Numbered from the stretch's first letter, positions 49,380-60,178 are shown. The stretch: 64,000 nt of DNA from Lepidostoma basale (GCA_022606425.2 JAHDVF020001259.1:620001-684000); one strand, 5' to 3'. Numbers and translations are program-made. Notes: generated by a model from the letters alone, not told the origin.

Positions 49380-49600
49380 AGGAAAACTCCATATCACCGA
49401 ACCACTTTCGAGTATGCTCCGAACGGACTCAAAGATTTTTCAAAGGCCTTTGCTAGGTCCATAGTATCAAAGGCCTTGAGAAATCTTTATACAATGAGCA
49501 GTCAACTTGGTGACCATTGTCATAGACCATTGTAATGTATTCTGTGTACACCGTGAAATTAGTTTCAGCAGAGCGCCCCTTCCCGAATCCATGATGATGA
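49380..49600 (-). mobile_element. CR1-like reverse-transcriptase scrap
   Basis: 49430-49600 minus reads SGFGKGRSAETNFTV, NGHQVDCSLYKDFSRPL, corresponding to the HGFR.GRS..TN and VDC.Y.DFSKAFD blocks of the domain at 31 kb. 49380-49425 is a separate piece of the C-terminal region. Confidence 0.65.
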
Positions 49601-49604
49601 TATC

Positions 49605-50960
49605 GACAAGAACCACTGCATTACTCTTGGAAATACTGGGGCCCAATAGTTTACAAATAAGAATGGGTGGGTGCACACTTACCCATTTCTTCAGACATAT
49701 CAGGGGGTTCTTTTAAAATTCCGTCATCTTGGAGGCTATCCATCTTTATGTTTCGGATGGTTATCTTCGACAGCGTCAGCACAGACTGTTTTATCTCCCA
49801 GCATGCAGAACCAACCTGCCTCTGGTGATGCCGGTGGGGAGAGCAATCAAACTGATGAACATGATCGCTTCGGAGATCGATGTCTTTCATATTCTTTCTT
49901 ACAAGAGCAACTAAAACAATTTACTTCAGATATCTAATGGATGAAGCCCAGCTTGAAAGAGCGTCGACGTCCGTGGATCTAGGGGTGTTGTTCGATGCTC
50001 GCTTGTCGTTTAGTCTTCACATAACTTCACTATGTAATAGCTCCCTCAAAATGCTTGATTTTGTCATTAGAAACGCCAAGATCTTTCGTAATATTCAGGT
50101 GCTGAAGCTGCTGCTCTGGTGAGAAGTCGGTTGGAATTTAGTTCCATTATCTGGGCGCCGCATGAGGTTCGATATTCCCTGATGGTGGAGAGGGTGCAGA
50201 AAAAATTTCTGCGATACCTCTATCTTAGGGAGTATGGATATTACCCGTGGCTTTTTCCAACTGATTTCTTGCTAGGGATGCTAGGCTACCAGTCACTCGA
50301 GAGGAGACGAGACATTCACTTGGGTGTCCATTTCTTTCGACTGATAGGCGGTTGTATACACAACTCAGAAATCCTGAGTGATGTAGGTCTGTTCGTCCCT
50401 GATAATTATCTTCGACAAAGGGGCCATAGATTGTTTTATCTCCCACGATGCAGAACCAACCTGCCAATGGTTATGCCGGTAGGTAGAGCATTATCTTTGC
50501 TTAATCGTGTCACCTCGGAGTTTGACATATTTTGTGATAGTTTGGCTCATCTGAGGGAAGCACTATCTTTATTATAATTGTATGGTATATTTATTTTATT
50601 AATTTGTCATGCATCTTATGTTTCTCGCTCTTTTTATTAATCTATTATGTATTACTTATTATTGTGTATCTCTAACTTGTATCTTAAGTGTATTGAAAAA
50701 AAAAATCTGCAATGCTTTAGATATGTTTAAAATAAATAAATGAAATAAATTAAATGAAACATTCGTGAAAGTACGTTCAGAAGACAAATACTCTTGACTA
50801 TGGAGAGTATCTTGTATTCCTAATGTCGAACCATCTCTCACGCGTTCCTGGTATTATAATTTTTTTAAATGTTTTACTTGTTCTCAATATATGCCTTAAA
50901 CTATGATTGTTGTTTGTAATATTTTTGAGAAAATAAACTGATTTGATTTGATGATTTAAT
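49605..50960 (+). mobile_element. CR1-like LINE, host of a nested LINE
   Basis: 49605-49894 encodes LLLEILGPNSLQIRM, LRQRQHRLFYLPACRTNLPL, MIASEIDVFHI; 50761-50960 resumes with GTGAAAGTACGTTCAGAAGA, stop, UTR and the TTTGATTTGATGATTT tail. The inserted 866 bp lie between. Confidence 0.87.
49895..50760 (+). mobile_element. CR1/Jockey-like LINE 3' part, nested
   Basis: Same family as 29.48-32.74 kb. Frames: YFRYLMDEAQLERASTSVDL, then 50119-50577 (152 codons) SRLEFSSIIWAPHEVRYSLM, ERVQKKFLRYLYLREYGYYP, FLLGMLGYQSLERRRDIHLG, LPRCRTNLPMVMPVGRALSL, stop. Tail AAATAAATGAAATAAATTAA. ATTC (49891-49894, 50761-50764) is the shared target sequence. Confidence 0.87.
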
Positions 50961-50999
50961 GACCTCCCCAGAGAAGTAAGGTCACGGGTGGATAGGTTG

Positions 51000-51480
51000 C
51001 AGGCTGCCTGAAAGATGTCATATGGAGAAACAAAGGCATGAGGACTGACAGCAAGGTACGCATCTATAAGACCTGTGTGCGACCAACCCTCACATATGGC
51101 ATTGAATCGAGGGCAGACACTGTCAAGACAAAGAGTATGCTTAGGACAACCGAGATGAAAACACTCCGCGCTATAGCTGGCAAGACCCTACGTGATCGCG
51201 ATAGGAATACAGCAATCCGAGAAATCTACGAGGTCGAAGATGTGGTCAGATGGGGACGTCAAAGACGGCGATACTGGCATCAACACGTAGAAAGGATGAG
51301 CTCAAATAGGATAACACACATAGCTCTCCATGGAACGCCAAACGGACAACGCTGACCAGTAAGACCCCCGAAACGGTGGAGAGAAAGCTGGAGTTCAGCG
51401 TCTCAAGAGAACCCGCCTGAAATAACACACTCTTGAGTCTACCAAAAGTGAAGAAGAAGAAGAAGAAGAAGATTTGATTT
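51000..51480 (+). mobile_element. RTE-type LINE C-terminal region
   Basis: 105-codon frame MRTDSKVRIYKTCVRPTLTY, EMKTLRAIAGKTLRDRDRNT, YEVEDVVRWGRQRRRYWHQH, then a stop before PVRPPKRWRESWSSASQEN; tail AAGAAGAAGAAGAAGAAGA. Best sibling of the 46.05 kb insert. Confidence 0.78.
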
Positions 51481-51840
51481 TGAAGAAGTATGCGCTATTG
51501 TCCACCAGGTGTATGCACAACGTATGTATATTTTTAAATGTTAGTTAAACTATTTCTAAACTTGTATATTATGTGAGGGAAAGTGTGAATTTTATAATAT
51601 TTACAAACGAACTTGATACCACCATTTCCAGAAACAAAAACGTTTTGTCCCAAAGTTGAAGTGGCAACATTTCTGGTCCCGCCGGACAAACACGGCCATG
51701 ATACTCCAGACTTCTGTCAACATTTTGGCCACCGCAATGTCCCACCGCACACTGGACTATTTTTGTGAGCTGAATGCCAATATTTGGAATTTTTTGTTTC
51801 TTGAACAATGAAGTAAAACTCCACATTAAATAATTAATAT
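51481..51840. other. Unassigned interval
   Basis: 51600-51790 has moderately GC-rich text (GGTCCCGCCGGACAAACACG; CATTTTGGCCACCGC) with an 85-codon minus-strand frame lacking motifs. Confidence 0.3.
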
Positions 51841-51844
51841 AATT

Positions 51845-52190
51845 GAAAACTGTATCTCAATAGAGACGAATATGCAAATTGGAAACAGAATATGGTGATC
51901 GAGGTGTTTACAGGACTTATGACCTGTCATTGATTGGGTTAAGCGCACGCTTTATGTAATACAACATTTCCCATTCCGCCCTTCTTACGATTGCCATGTC
52001 TGTCAAATTTTTATGGAATTGTTTATATGCTACAATGTAACACCACACTTCCTGTAAACGCCTCGATCACCATATTCTGTTTCCAATTTGCATCTTTGTC
52101 TCTATTGAGATACAATTGATCCTTAAAAATGATAACCCGCAATGGGTAAAATCCAGTATTCGTCTACAAGTATTTGTATACATTCAAAAT
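51845..52190. mobile_element. Fold-back MITE, complete copy
   Basis: Arms of about 67 bp: CTGTATCTCAATAGAGACGA to GGTGTTTACAGGA (51850-51917) and the near-perfect complement at 52052-52121, with about 130 bp between, followed by GATAACCCGCAATGGG. Partial copies at 40.36 and 41.08 kb. Confidence 0.75.
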
Positions 52191-52194
52191 GTTA

Positions 52195-52335
52195 AAAATG
52201 AAAACGTTTGTCTTCTTTGAGTTTTATTAAATTTTATATGAGATGACATGTTTTACTCTTCTAAGGCATTAACAAATTCATTTCATTTAAATTTTAATAA
52301 AACTTCTAGAAGACAGACGTTTTATTAATGTTAAT
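52195..52335. repeat. Inverted repeat around a CTTCTAAGGCATTA motif
   Basis: AAACGTTTGTCTTC..GAGTTTTATTAAATTTTAT and ATTTTAATAAAACTTCTAGA..ACGTTTTAT face each other. Related to 35.35, 39.66 and 53.83-53.93 kb; the GAAAC box of the hammerhead-type repeats is TAAAACATGT here (minus). Confidence 0.5.
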
Positions 52336-52554
52336 TGTCAAAAAAAATATTTAATTTTTGGTTAAGTAATCATCCTGCCGTCACTTCAGTAGATAGTAGC
52401 CAGTAAAATAAAAAATGCAACCATAACAGAAAAAATGCAACCATAAAATAAAAAAATACATTAAAAATTGTAATTTTGAAAAAAAAACGTACATTTGAAA
52501 AGACATAATTGTGATATAATATAACAGTGTATTAATAAACAACTCATCGACAAA

Positions 52555-52848
52555 CAAACCACCGCGCCGTTTCTCCGCAAGGGTTGGCAAAGAGAATGGA
52601 CCGCCACACTACTCTATCCTGACACACCTCTCTAGATTCCTCCACATTCATACAGCGAGTCATACACGCACTTCTTCCGACTTCTAACATGACTAACCTT
52701 TAAAATTTGATTAATTTGGTCATGCCATATGTCCCTCGGTCTACTTTGACTCTGCACTCCATTTACACCGTTTTCGTATATTTTTTTAACCATTCTTTCT
52801 CCAGCCATGCGCTCCATATGTCCAAACCAACGTAGCGATCTTTTCATA
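52555..52848 (-). mobile_element. GTTA-family LINE fragment, CAA-tail subfamily
   Basis: Terminus ACAAACAAACCACCGCGCCG; 71-codon frame MKRSLRWFGHMERMAGERMV, KKIYENGVNGVQSQSRPRDI. Adjoins the CR1-like copy at 52850. Confidence 0.82.
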
Positions 52849-52849
52849 G

Positions 52850-53310
52850 TGACCCGTGGCTCTTTCCGACTGAATTCTTGCTTGGTATGCTAAGCTACCA
52901 ATCATCGGAGAGAAGGAGGAATATTCACTTGGGAGTTACCTTCTTTCAGCAGATTGGCGGCCGTATACAGAACTCGGATATCCTAAGTGATGGAGGTCTA
53001 TTTGTCCCTGATAATTACCTTCGTCAAAGACAGCACAGAACCAACCTGCGAATGGTTATGCCTGTGGGTAGGGCCATCTTATTGCTTAATCGGATCGCCT
53101 CGGAGGTCGACATATTTCGTGATAGTGTGAGTTGCCTTAGGGATGCAATATCAATGTTATGATTCTTTCTAATTCTTAAGCTTAATTTTTTATATATTTT
53201 TTTTATGCTTTTCTTATAAATTCTTATAATGTAATTGCAAACGATCTGGAATTATATGTCTGTAATGTTTGTGATTTTTATTAAAATAAATGAAATGAAA
53301 TGAAATAATT
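52850..53310 (+). mobile_element. CR1/Jockey-like LINE 3' end
   Basis: 94-codon frame: LGMLSYQSSERRRNIHLGVT, FVPDNYLRQRQH with a 12-codon deletion, TNLRMVMPVGRAILLLNRIA, VSCLRDAISML stop; UTR and tail AAATGAAATGAAATGAAATA. Closest relative is 29.5-30.2 kb. Confidence 0.85.
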
Positions 53311-53600
53311 TTGTTCACAATACCTTCTTTCGCTCTACATCAGTAACCAGTTCTCATCGAAATTTTGTAATTTTTTTGTTTAAAATGGTTCACTGTGCGA
53401 CGTGTTTAGTGACATTGCTGGCATTCTGAACAACGGTTGCGTTCACAGAAGGATGAATTGTATAACTTGGTAAATATTGGACGTATTATATTATACATAA
53501 TAGGGGATCGATGCTCCAAGGGGTATTTCAAGTTGGCAGGTTTTCAAGTAACCGATTTGGTTACCATCGTGTTACCAGAACGCAAACGATTTACCTCTTT
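53311..53600. other. Unassigned interval
   Basis: No motif; precedes an L2-like 3' end. Confidence 0.3.
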
Positions 53601-53690
53601 AATAATAATAATATACTAACTTTTAAAGCGCCGTTTTTGTAATGTAATCACCTCAAGGGCGCATTAAGACGTGTTTTAAATTTAAAAATC
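53600..53690 (-). mobile_element. L2-like LINE, extreme 3' end
   Basis: AATAATAATAATATACTAAC (tail) then the GCGCCGTTTTTG and AAGGGCGCATTAAGACGTG block, about 90 bp only. Confidence 0.8.
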
Positions 53691-54134
53691 TCCTACTCTA
53701 AAACTGTATTTGAAATACTATTTAAAACTTCTTTTTGTGTCGTGTAGAGTCCTTCATTTCGGGGAGATTGTTTGCAATATTGTGAGTGACAGTACACTTA
53801 CAATTTTTTTATTTTAATTAATATTATTGAAAACGTCTGTCTTCTAGGAGTTAGGTATATTAAATTTTATATGGAATCAATTTTTCGCCCTTCTAAGGTA
53901 GGTATTATCAAATCTACAATATTGTTCGAATTAATGTGAACACATACAAATTTTCATTATTCTACTTTTTTTCACAGTTGGCAACACTCCTATGTCAAAG
54001 GAGCGGCCATTTTGTTTTACTGCTGAGTCAGTCAGTGAGTATACACATAGCAAGCTACAGACGCGTTGCATTTGTTGTTTTTAAGAATTATTGTGTTTTG
54101 AGTGAATTAAGGCTTTATTAGGTTTTTATTTGTG
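53691..54134. other. Unassigned; possible Tc1 left flank
   Basis: 53830-53930 has the GTCTGTCTTCTAGG and TTTTTCGCCCTTCTAAGG text related to the 52.2 kb repeat; 53940-54134 leads into the Tc1-like ATG and may contain its leader, but no matching right terminus exists. Confidence 0.35.
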
Positions 54135-54138
54135 AAGA

Positions 54139-54465
54139 TGGATATTACTCCCAAAAAGCGCACTAAAATTGTGACTTTGAATGAACACACTTCAAAGAGA
54201 TATTGCCAAGGAGTGTGGTGTAAGTTTAGAAGCTGTCAACAAGATTTTGCAGCAGTAAAGATATACTGGGATGATTGAAATGAACAGAAAAGGGAAATGT
54301 GGAAGGAAAAGAAAGACAAACCAAGGGACGAACCTTTTTTAATTAGAGAAAGTAAATTAAACCCTAGGAAAACCAGCTAAGACCATCAGCAAGATTTAGC
54401 ACACGCTGGAGTTATTGTTCATGACTCCACCGTCATTCATGATTTAGCAAAGACTACCTACCTAC
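54139..54465 (+). pseudogene. Tc1-like transposase N-terminus
   Basis: ATG at 54139: MDITPKKRTKIVTLNEHTS, shift, RDIAKECGVSLEAVNKILQQ, shift, MIEMNRKGKCGRKRKTNQGT, then ESKLNPRKT and DLAHAGVIVHDSTV. These are the two helix-turn-helix motifs of a Tc1-type transposase with the GRKRKT linker. The catalytic half is absent; the reading breaks at a CR1-like/LINE scrap at 54466. Confidence 0.8.
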
Positions 54466-54515
54466 CGGCGTAACCATTGGCAGGTTGGTTCTGGGAAACG
54501 GTGCGATGGTTAGTT
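54466..54515. mobile_element. Scraps of two LINEs
   Basis: 54466-54495 matches the minus strand of the GRTNLPMVTPVG codons of the CR1-like family; 54496-54513 is GGAAACGGTGCGATGGTTAG, a GTTA-family terminus (plus). Confidence 0.55.
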
Positions 54516-54895
54516 CGTTATATAATATTTATTTTTCTCTTGTCCCAAATGATCTTATCTCAATTGCAAATGATACAAATATTAGGAACTTTATTTGAAA
54601 GTAAAAACTACAACAATGAAATTCTAAAGGCTTACTGCAAAAACCAGGCAACTGCAATTTTACGAGTGCTTTTGCAGATAACATCATTTTTGGGACGCCA
54701 AGTGATGATCCAAATAGTGCATCGGATGAATGTGTTATTTGTGACGTATTTGTAATTCAAAGCTCTTTATTATACTGCCAAATAAGGGCATTCTCCTTAT
54801 GCCAGTTAACGCAACTATGATGGAAGATTAACTTTGAAAGGGTGTAGGGATTTTGGCAGGGCTTGTCAACTTGTTTTAAATAAATAAAATATAAT
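54516..54895. other. Unassigned interval
   Basis: A plus-strand frame contains DNIIFGTPSDDPNSASDECV then ICDVF; it may be a fragment of some transposase but I cannot place it. Confidence 0.3.
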
Positions 54896-54899
54896 GTGT

Positions 54900-55415
54900 T
54901 TATAGCATGTTGGTGGTGTTCTTGTGCCGACCCTTATATGAGTGAAGCATGGATCTGGCTAAAGAAGGATAAAAGTAGAATACATGATGTAGAAATAAGA
55001 TCTCTTAGACGATAGTGTGATAAATATGTATATGATAGAGTGCCAAAATGCAAATATAAGAAGTGAATGCGGTGCGAAAGAAAGTGTTATGAACAATATA
55101 ATAAAAGGGTCGTTAAGATGGTTTGGACACATGGAAAGAATGAGTGAATACAGAATGGTGAAGAAGGTATATGTAAACGACGTGAATGTAGCTAGAAATA
55201 GAGGAAGACCGAGGAAAACGTGGCACGATGAAATCAATCAAATATTAAATGTCGGTCACGTTAGGAGTCGGAGAAATCGACGTGCATGCATGACACGATG
55301 TATGAATGTAGAGGAATCGAGAGGAGTATATCAGGACAGAACAGTGTGGCGTTCAATTCTTTCTGACTACCCCTCCACGGAGACGGCATGATGGTTAGTT
55401 AGTTAGTTAGTAATG
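54900..55415 (+). mobile_element. GTTA-tail LINE copy with long open tail
   Basis: The frame 55017-55391 is open for 124 codons: ANIRSECGAKESVMNNIIKG, SLRWFGHMERMSEYRMVKKV, NRGRPRKTWHDEINQILNVG, EESRGVYQDRTVWRSILSDY. Tail GATGGTTAGTTAGTTAGTTAG. Upstream codons are shifted. 5' truncated just before GVLVPTL. Confidence 0.87.
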
Positions 55416-55429
55416 GTGTTCTTGTTCCT

Positions 55430-55795
55430 CTTAGTTTAGGTCGTATGACCTATTTGTGACGGTGGGCTGTCCTGGGGTGATGATGTCCAGCCATCTCTCC
55501 ATCTCTTTGGCGGCCTTCCTGGTAATCTCTTGCTGCTTGGGTTTTCATCGTTGACATTTTTTGCATTTCTTGTATTCATCATGCGATCCACGTGGTCTTT
55601 CCAAAAGCGTCTTTTGCTTATCCCCCATCTTACTTTGCCCTAAATCTGTCTATGAAGACAGACCTTATCGTTTTATTTTTGATCCTCAAAGAAGGTTCTT
55701 AGTTCTATTGGTATCGGCTCTGACCTCTATTCCATACGTCATGGGGAGAACGCATCGATCCCATATATATAATCATGAATGACTTGACTTTGTTT
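55430..55795 (-). mobile_element. RTE-type LINE C-terminal fragment
   Basis: Minus strand: WKDHVDRMMNTRNAKNVNDE, RLPGRPPKRWRDGWTSSPQD. Siblings at 62040-62098 and 63310-63500. Upstream coding is degraded. Confidence 0.65.
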
Positions 55796-56370
55796 GTCTC
55801 TGACAATTATCTGCGACAAAGGCAACATAGATTATTTCACCTGCCACTGTGTAGAACCTGTGCCACTGTGTAGAATGGTAGTTATCCGTGGCTCTATCCC
55901 ACGGCATTTCTTCTGGGAATGCTCGGAACCAATTCTTTACAGCTTCGAAGAGATGGACATCTAATAACCCATGTCTTCAGATTAATTAGGGGATACTTTG
56001 AGAACTCGGCCGTACTTGAGGATGTTGGTATTTTTGTCCCCGATAGATATCTCCGACAGCGACAGCACAGATTGTTTTACCTACCGGCCGCCAGAACCAA
56101 TCTGCCTCTGGTGACACCGGTGGGAAGAGCAATTAGTCTGCTGAACGCGGTCTCCTCGGAGATCGACGTCTTTCATGTCAGTGAAAGTACGTTCAGGGGG
56201 CAAATACTATTGACTTTAGAAAGTATCTTGTCTTCCTAATGTCGAACCATCTCTAATGCGTTCCTGGTATTTTTATAATATTTTACCTGTACTTAATAGA
56301 TGCTTTAAACATTTTCCTGTTTGTAATGTCTATTGAGTTAATAAACTGATTTGATTTGATTTGATTTAGA
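55796..56370 (+). mobile_element. CR1-like LINE 3' end, best copy of its family
   Basis: The 106-codon frame 55919-56239 is intact: MLGTNSLQLRRDGHLITHVF, RLIRGYFENSAVLEDVGIFV, DRYLRQRQHRLFYLPAARTN, LPLVTPVGRAISLLNAVSSE, ILLTLESILSS stop; 3' UTR and tail AACTGATTTGATTTGATTTG. A displaced piece (SDNYLRQRQHRLFHLPLCRT) at 55800-55860 precedes it. Confidence 0.88.
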
Positions 56371-56500
56371 ACCAATTTACGTAATACCGTGGGCGGGGCA
56401 ATAATCCTTCTAAACCGCATCTCTTCGGATGTGGACATTTTTCACGATATAGGCTACCCTCAGAAAGCATCTATCTCTTATGTATTAAATTGTTATTTGC
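56371..56500 (+). mobile_element. CR1-like LINE C-terminal scrap
   Basis: TNLRNTVGGAIILLNRISSD then VDIFHDIGYPQKASISYVL; complement of 28590-28685. It immediately follows the TTTGA tail of the preceding copy. Confidence 0.6.
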
Positions 56501-56579
56501 TTCTCTTATTATTGTACAACAATGTTTATTTTTATTAAATTGTTCTTGAATATATTTTTTAATTGTCTTCTGTTTGTTT

Positions 56580-56720
56580 CTAATTTTCTTTTTTAAACAC
56601 ATTGTATATACAACACTTTTATTAAAAAAATAAAATTATATTGACATGTTTCGGACAAACAGTCCTTCTTCAGTAAAGATACATATTTATAAAAATATTG
56701 TAAAATTGTTTTTGTTTACA
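56580..56720 (-). ncRNA. Hammerhead ribozyme candidate in a repeat
   Basis: Minus strand: CTGAAGA (complement of 56667-56673), helix II GGAC-TGTTT-GTCC (perfect), GAAA (complement of 56649-56652), ACATGT palindrome, then C and AATATAATTTTATTT. The core satisfies CUGANGA/GAAA. Helix I pairing is weak in this copy. Confidence 0.6.
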
Positions 56721-56881
56721 TGATCTGACAGATGTCTTTGATGACGTCTTCATGACGTCTTCTGTTTATTTTCTTATTATATTATTTGTATTTTTTTATT
56801 AATTGTTATTATTATTTTGTATATTGAGATTATAAACGATTTGGAATGATATTGTTTTATAATGTTTTTTAATTTTTTTAA

Positions 56882-57370
56882 ATAATAATAATAATAATAT
56901 GCTAACTTTTAAAGCGCCGTTTTTGTGATGTAATCACCTCAAGGGCGCATTAAGACGTGTTTTAAATTTAAAAATCTAAATGTGACCGCTTAAAAAGCGA
57001 TCGGTTTAAAAGTATATTAGAACAAAGTATAAATGTTTAAATTGGGTATGAAATATTAAAAAGATGGGTTTTCAATTTAGATCTGAAATCTGTCGGATCA
57101 TTTATGCATCTAAGGTGTGAAGGGAGATTGTTCCAAGCTGATGGACCGGCTACCGCGAACGCTCGATCCCCGAAATTTGTACTGGGACAACGCTTCGGCT
57201 CAACTAATCTTCCTATTGCTGAGGAGTTCGCCGAGCGAAGTGTGGATTACCTTGAATTTGGGCTGTCCGTTATACAGAGTTCAGATATATAACTTGGTGC
57301 CATTCCGTGTAGCGCTTTGAAGACTGTCCAGCAGAGTTTATACTGGATTCATTCTGGACTTTGAATTTAT
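56882..57370 (-). mobile_element. L2-like LINE 3' part
   Basis: Tail AATAATAATAATAATAATAT (56882-56900), UTR, then coding (minus strand, frames shifted): KLKTHLFNISYPI, AFAVAGPSAWNNLPSHLRC (57100-57160), SVRHLELYITDS-like and KVCWTVFKALHGMAPSYI (near 57330). Closely parallels 62.46-62.92 kb. Confidence 0.82.
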
Positions 57371-57700
57371 TGAAATAATAAAAATTCAAGAATATAAAAA
57401 GCACAATTCATATTAATTTCGAACCTTGAAATGAGAATCCCTGATGTCATCTCTTATGTCCTAACGTGTCAAATGGTTTTGTTTCCTCGAAGAAAGGATA
57501 TTCGTCCTTATGAAAATGTTTGTATTTAATTTCCTGCAAAAGGATTCTAGGAAGGATGTTCGAACCGCGGACTTACAATAACATTTTACCAAAATAAGCC
57601 CCTGATAAAATCTGTACAAATGTGTTATTTGCAAGCAAACAGATATAATTTATTGATTGTATAATAGAGAATTACTAAATATTAAAATAAATATACAGTA
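57371..57700. other. Unassigned interval
   Basis: AT-rich, no repeat relative recognised, no coding signal. Confidence 0.3.
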
Positions 57701-57704
57701 GAAT

Positions 57705-58080
57705 GTATAACAAAAACCTATCCAAATAAGCTAGAATAGCAGTGCACAATGGTGTTCTTCTGCCGACCTTTATGTATGGAAGCGAAGCATGGAACTGGCA
57801 AAAGAAGGATGAAAGTAGAATAAATGCAATAGAAATGAGGTCTCCTAGACGAATGTGTGGATACTCTATATATGATAGAGTGTCGAATGAAAATTTAAGA
57901 AGTGAATGCGGTGCTATGAACAAAATAATGAAAGGATCATTAAGATGGTTTGGACATATGGAAAGAATGAATGAAGAAAGAATGGTAAAAAAATTATATG
58001 TTAACGATGTAAATGGAAACAGAAATAGAGGAAGACCGAGGAAAACGTGGCACGATCAAATAAATCAAATATTGAATGTC
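57705..58080 (+). mobile_element. GTTA-family LINE copy with abrupt 3' break
   Basis: Open from VHNGVLLPTFMYGSEAWNWQ to NRGRPRKTWHDQINQILNV (57742-58080), with a 4-codon deletion (NDGV). At 58081 it changes to TTCTTCTTCTTTTCTTC and unrelated text, so the 3' end is lost or displaced by another insertion. Confidence 0.82.
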
Positions 58081-58595
58081 TTCTTCTTCTTTTCTTCTAT
58101 CTATCATCTCATTTTTTTCGATGTTTGTATTAAAGCAGGTTATGAAAATGTTCATACCTGTGACATAATCAAGGTTGCTGTATCTAGGACAGAAAGTGTG
58201 GGAAAGAGGACGTCAGGACTCTGTTGTGTTATACATTCTTGTATATACGAGTACCTTATTCATCCTTGTTATCTGATGTTTTCCTGGTAACAAAAATATT
58301 GAATAGCAAATGTTGTTTTGGGCCAGTATGGACGACGGATTTGTATTATGATAAAGTTAGGTCGAATATGTAAAAAAAAAAACTGTGATCCGGGAGGTGG
58401 TCATGAGCAGTGCTTTTCAAAGCTTGGTAGAGTTTATTTACTTCAGGGAGATGATTTGCAATAGTGTTAGTAACACCTTCTCAATTAGTTATAAAACGCT
58501 ATCTGATTGGTTCCTGTATCTTTGAAGTGTACGGCATTTGTTTCTAAAATACTCCACATTTATTATATATTACTGCCCTCTATGTTTTCTTCGTT
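58081..58595. other. Unassigned; possible LINE tail at the left edge
   Basis: The TTCTTCTTC start resembles the tail of a minus-strand RTE-type LINE, but the following codons show no LINE motif. Rest unassigned. Confidence 0.3.
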
Positions 58596-58597
58596 GT

Positions 58598-59085
58598 TAA
58601 CTAACTAACTAACTAACCATCACGCCGTCTCCACGGTGGGGTAGGTATAAAGAATGGGCCGCCACAGTGTTCTGTTCTGACATACTTCTATCGCTTCCTC
58701 TACATTCATACATCTTGTCATGCACTCACGTCGATTTCTCCGACTCCTCACGTGACCGATATTTTATATTTGATTGATTTGATCGTGCCACGTTTTTTTT
58801 CGGCCATCCTCTATTTCTAGCTCCGTTTACGTCGTTTACATATTCACCAATCTGACTTCACTCATTCTTTCCATATGTTCAAACCATCTTAATGACCCTT
58901 TCATTATTTTGTTCATAACTCTTTCATTCGCACCGCATACATTTCTTATATTTGCATTTGACACTCTATCATATACAGATTTACCACACATTCGTCTTAC
59001 AGATCTCATTTCTACTGCATTATTATATTTTCATCCTTCTTTTGCCAGTTCCATGCTGCACTTCCATACATCTCCTCTTAAGTTT
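58598..59085 (-). mobile_element. GTTA-tail LINE copy
   Basis: Complete terminus with four TAAC units; broken frames from QNTVAAHSLYLPHRGDGV to the MYGSAAWNWQKKDE region (near 59060). Subfamily with VNGARNRG reading. Confidence 0.85.
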
Positions 59086-59735
59086 CAATCCTGGGATTGG
59101 TTTGCAGCAAAGTTTATTAATATCTTTGCTGTTCTTGGGATCCTACTTGGGACTTTTTAATGTGGTAGTTTCCCGTTGCTTTCCACATAAGACTCGGCAA
59201 AAGAACATAATTAAGCACACGGAAAATAAATTATTGTTAACGGCCTGAAGGACATGTTTTGTTTTTGATTTCCAAAAATAACACAAATTTGACAAAAAAT
59301 GGGGATTTGTTTGGGACCATTAGCCGGGACACCAGATATTTGAAATATTTAAATAAATACAAAATTAATTCCTTTAAATTTTAACATTGTACAGTTTCAT
59401 TATGAATATTAGTTACATCCTTAATTGTTAATCCAATAAAAATTAATAAACAAATTATGGAATTTAATTTAGTGATTATTACGTTTAAAATATGAAAAAA
59501 TAATATGTTTGTTTATTTCATTGTTGGAATATAAAATATACTAACTAACTAACTAACTTCTCTTTCTCTTTTCTCTTTAACTTATCAAAGTGTTACTTTA
59601 TTCTTCTTATATATTTAACCTTATGTCAGTTGTTATATAATATTTGTGGTAGCATGCAATTGGCATTGTTTTGTTGTCTCTGTGTGTTTAAATTCATATA
59701 CTGTAATTGCTATTTGTTACACTCAATAATAAAAA
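59086..59735. other. Unassigned, with a GACCCGGC-type remnant
   Basis: 59090-59160 carries CAATCCTGGGATTGGTTTGCAGCA, shared with 34860 and 60190 (LINE edge). 59320-59460 has AGCCGGGACACCAG and TTAATCCAATAAAAATTAAT, faintly like 17.9 kb. 59541-59557 is TAACTAACTAACTAAC without the adjoining LINE terminus. Confidence 0.35.
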
Positions 59736-59739
59736 TAAA

Positions 59740-59905
59740 ATAACTAACCATCACGCCGTCTCCCCGAAGGGGCAGGCAGAAAGAATTGACTGCCACACTT
59801 TTCTTTCCTGACATATTTCTCTCGCTTCCTTAACATTCATACTTCGTGTCATGCACGCGCGTCGATTTCTGACTCCTCACGTGGCTGACATTCAATATTT
59901 GATAA
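59740..59905 (-). mobile_element. GTTA-tail LINE 3' end
   Basis: Terminus with one-and-a-half repeat units, coding to VSHVRSQKS; cut at about 59905 by a CR1/Jockey-like fragment in the same orientation. Confidence 0.82.
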
Positions 59906-60178
59906 GATTAGTGACTAACAGACCTACATCCCTCAGGATTTCTGAGTTGTGTATACAACGGCCTATCAGTCGAAAGAAGTGAACACCCAAGTGAATGTCT
60001 CGGCTTCTCCCGAGTGACTGGTAGCCCAGCATCCCTAGCAAGAAATAGGAAAGAGCCACGGGTAATATCCATACTCATTAAGATAGAGGTTTCGCAGAAA
60101 TTTCTTCTGCACCCTCTCCACTATCAAGGAATAGTGAACCTCATTCGGCCCCCAAATAATGGAAGTAATGAAATTACC
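59906..60178 (-). mobile_element. CR1/Jockey-like LINE fragment
   Basis: Minus strand: IIWGPNEVHYSLIVERVQKK, FLRNLYLNEYGYYPWLF, LLGMLGYQSLGRSRDIHLGV, HFFRLIGRCIHNSEILRDVG. Continuous with no 3' end. Confidence 0.78.

Noticed and set aside
54516..54895. DNIIFGTPSDDPNSASDECV reading as a named transposase
   Set aside because: Too short and no second motif to support a family.
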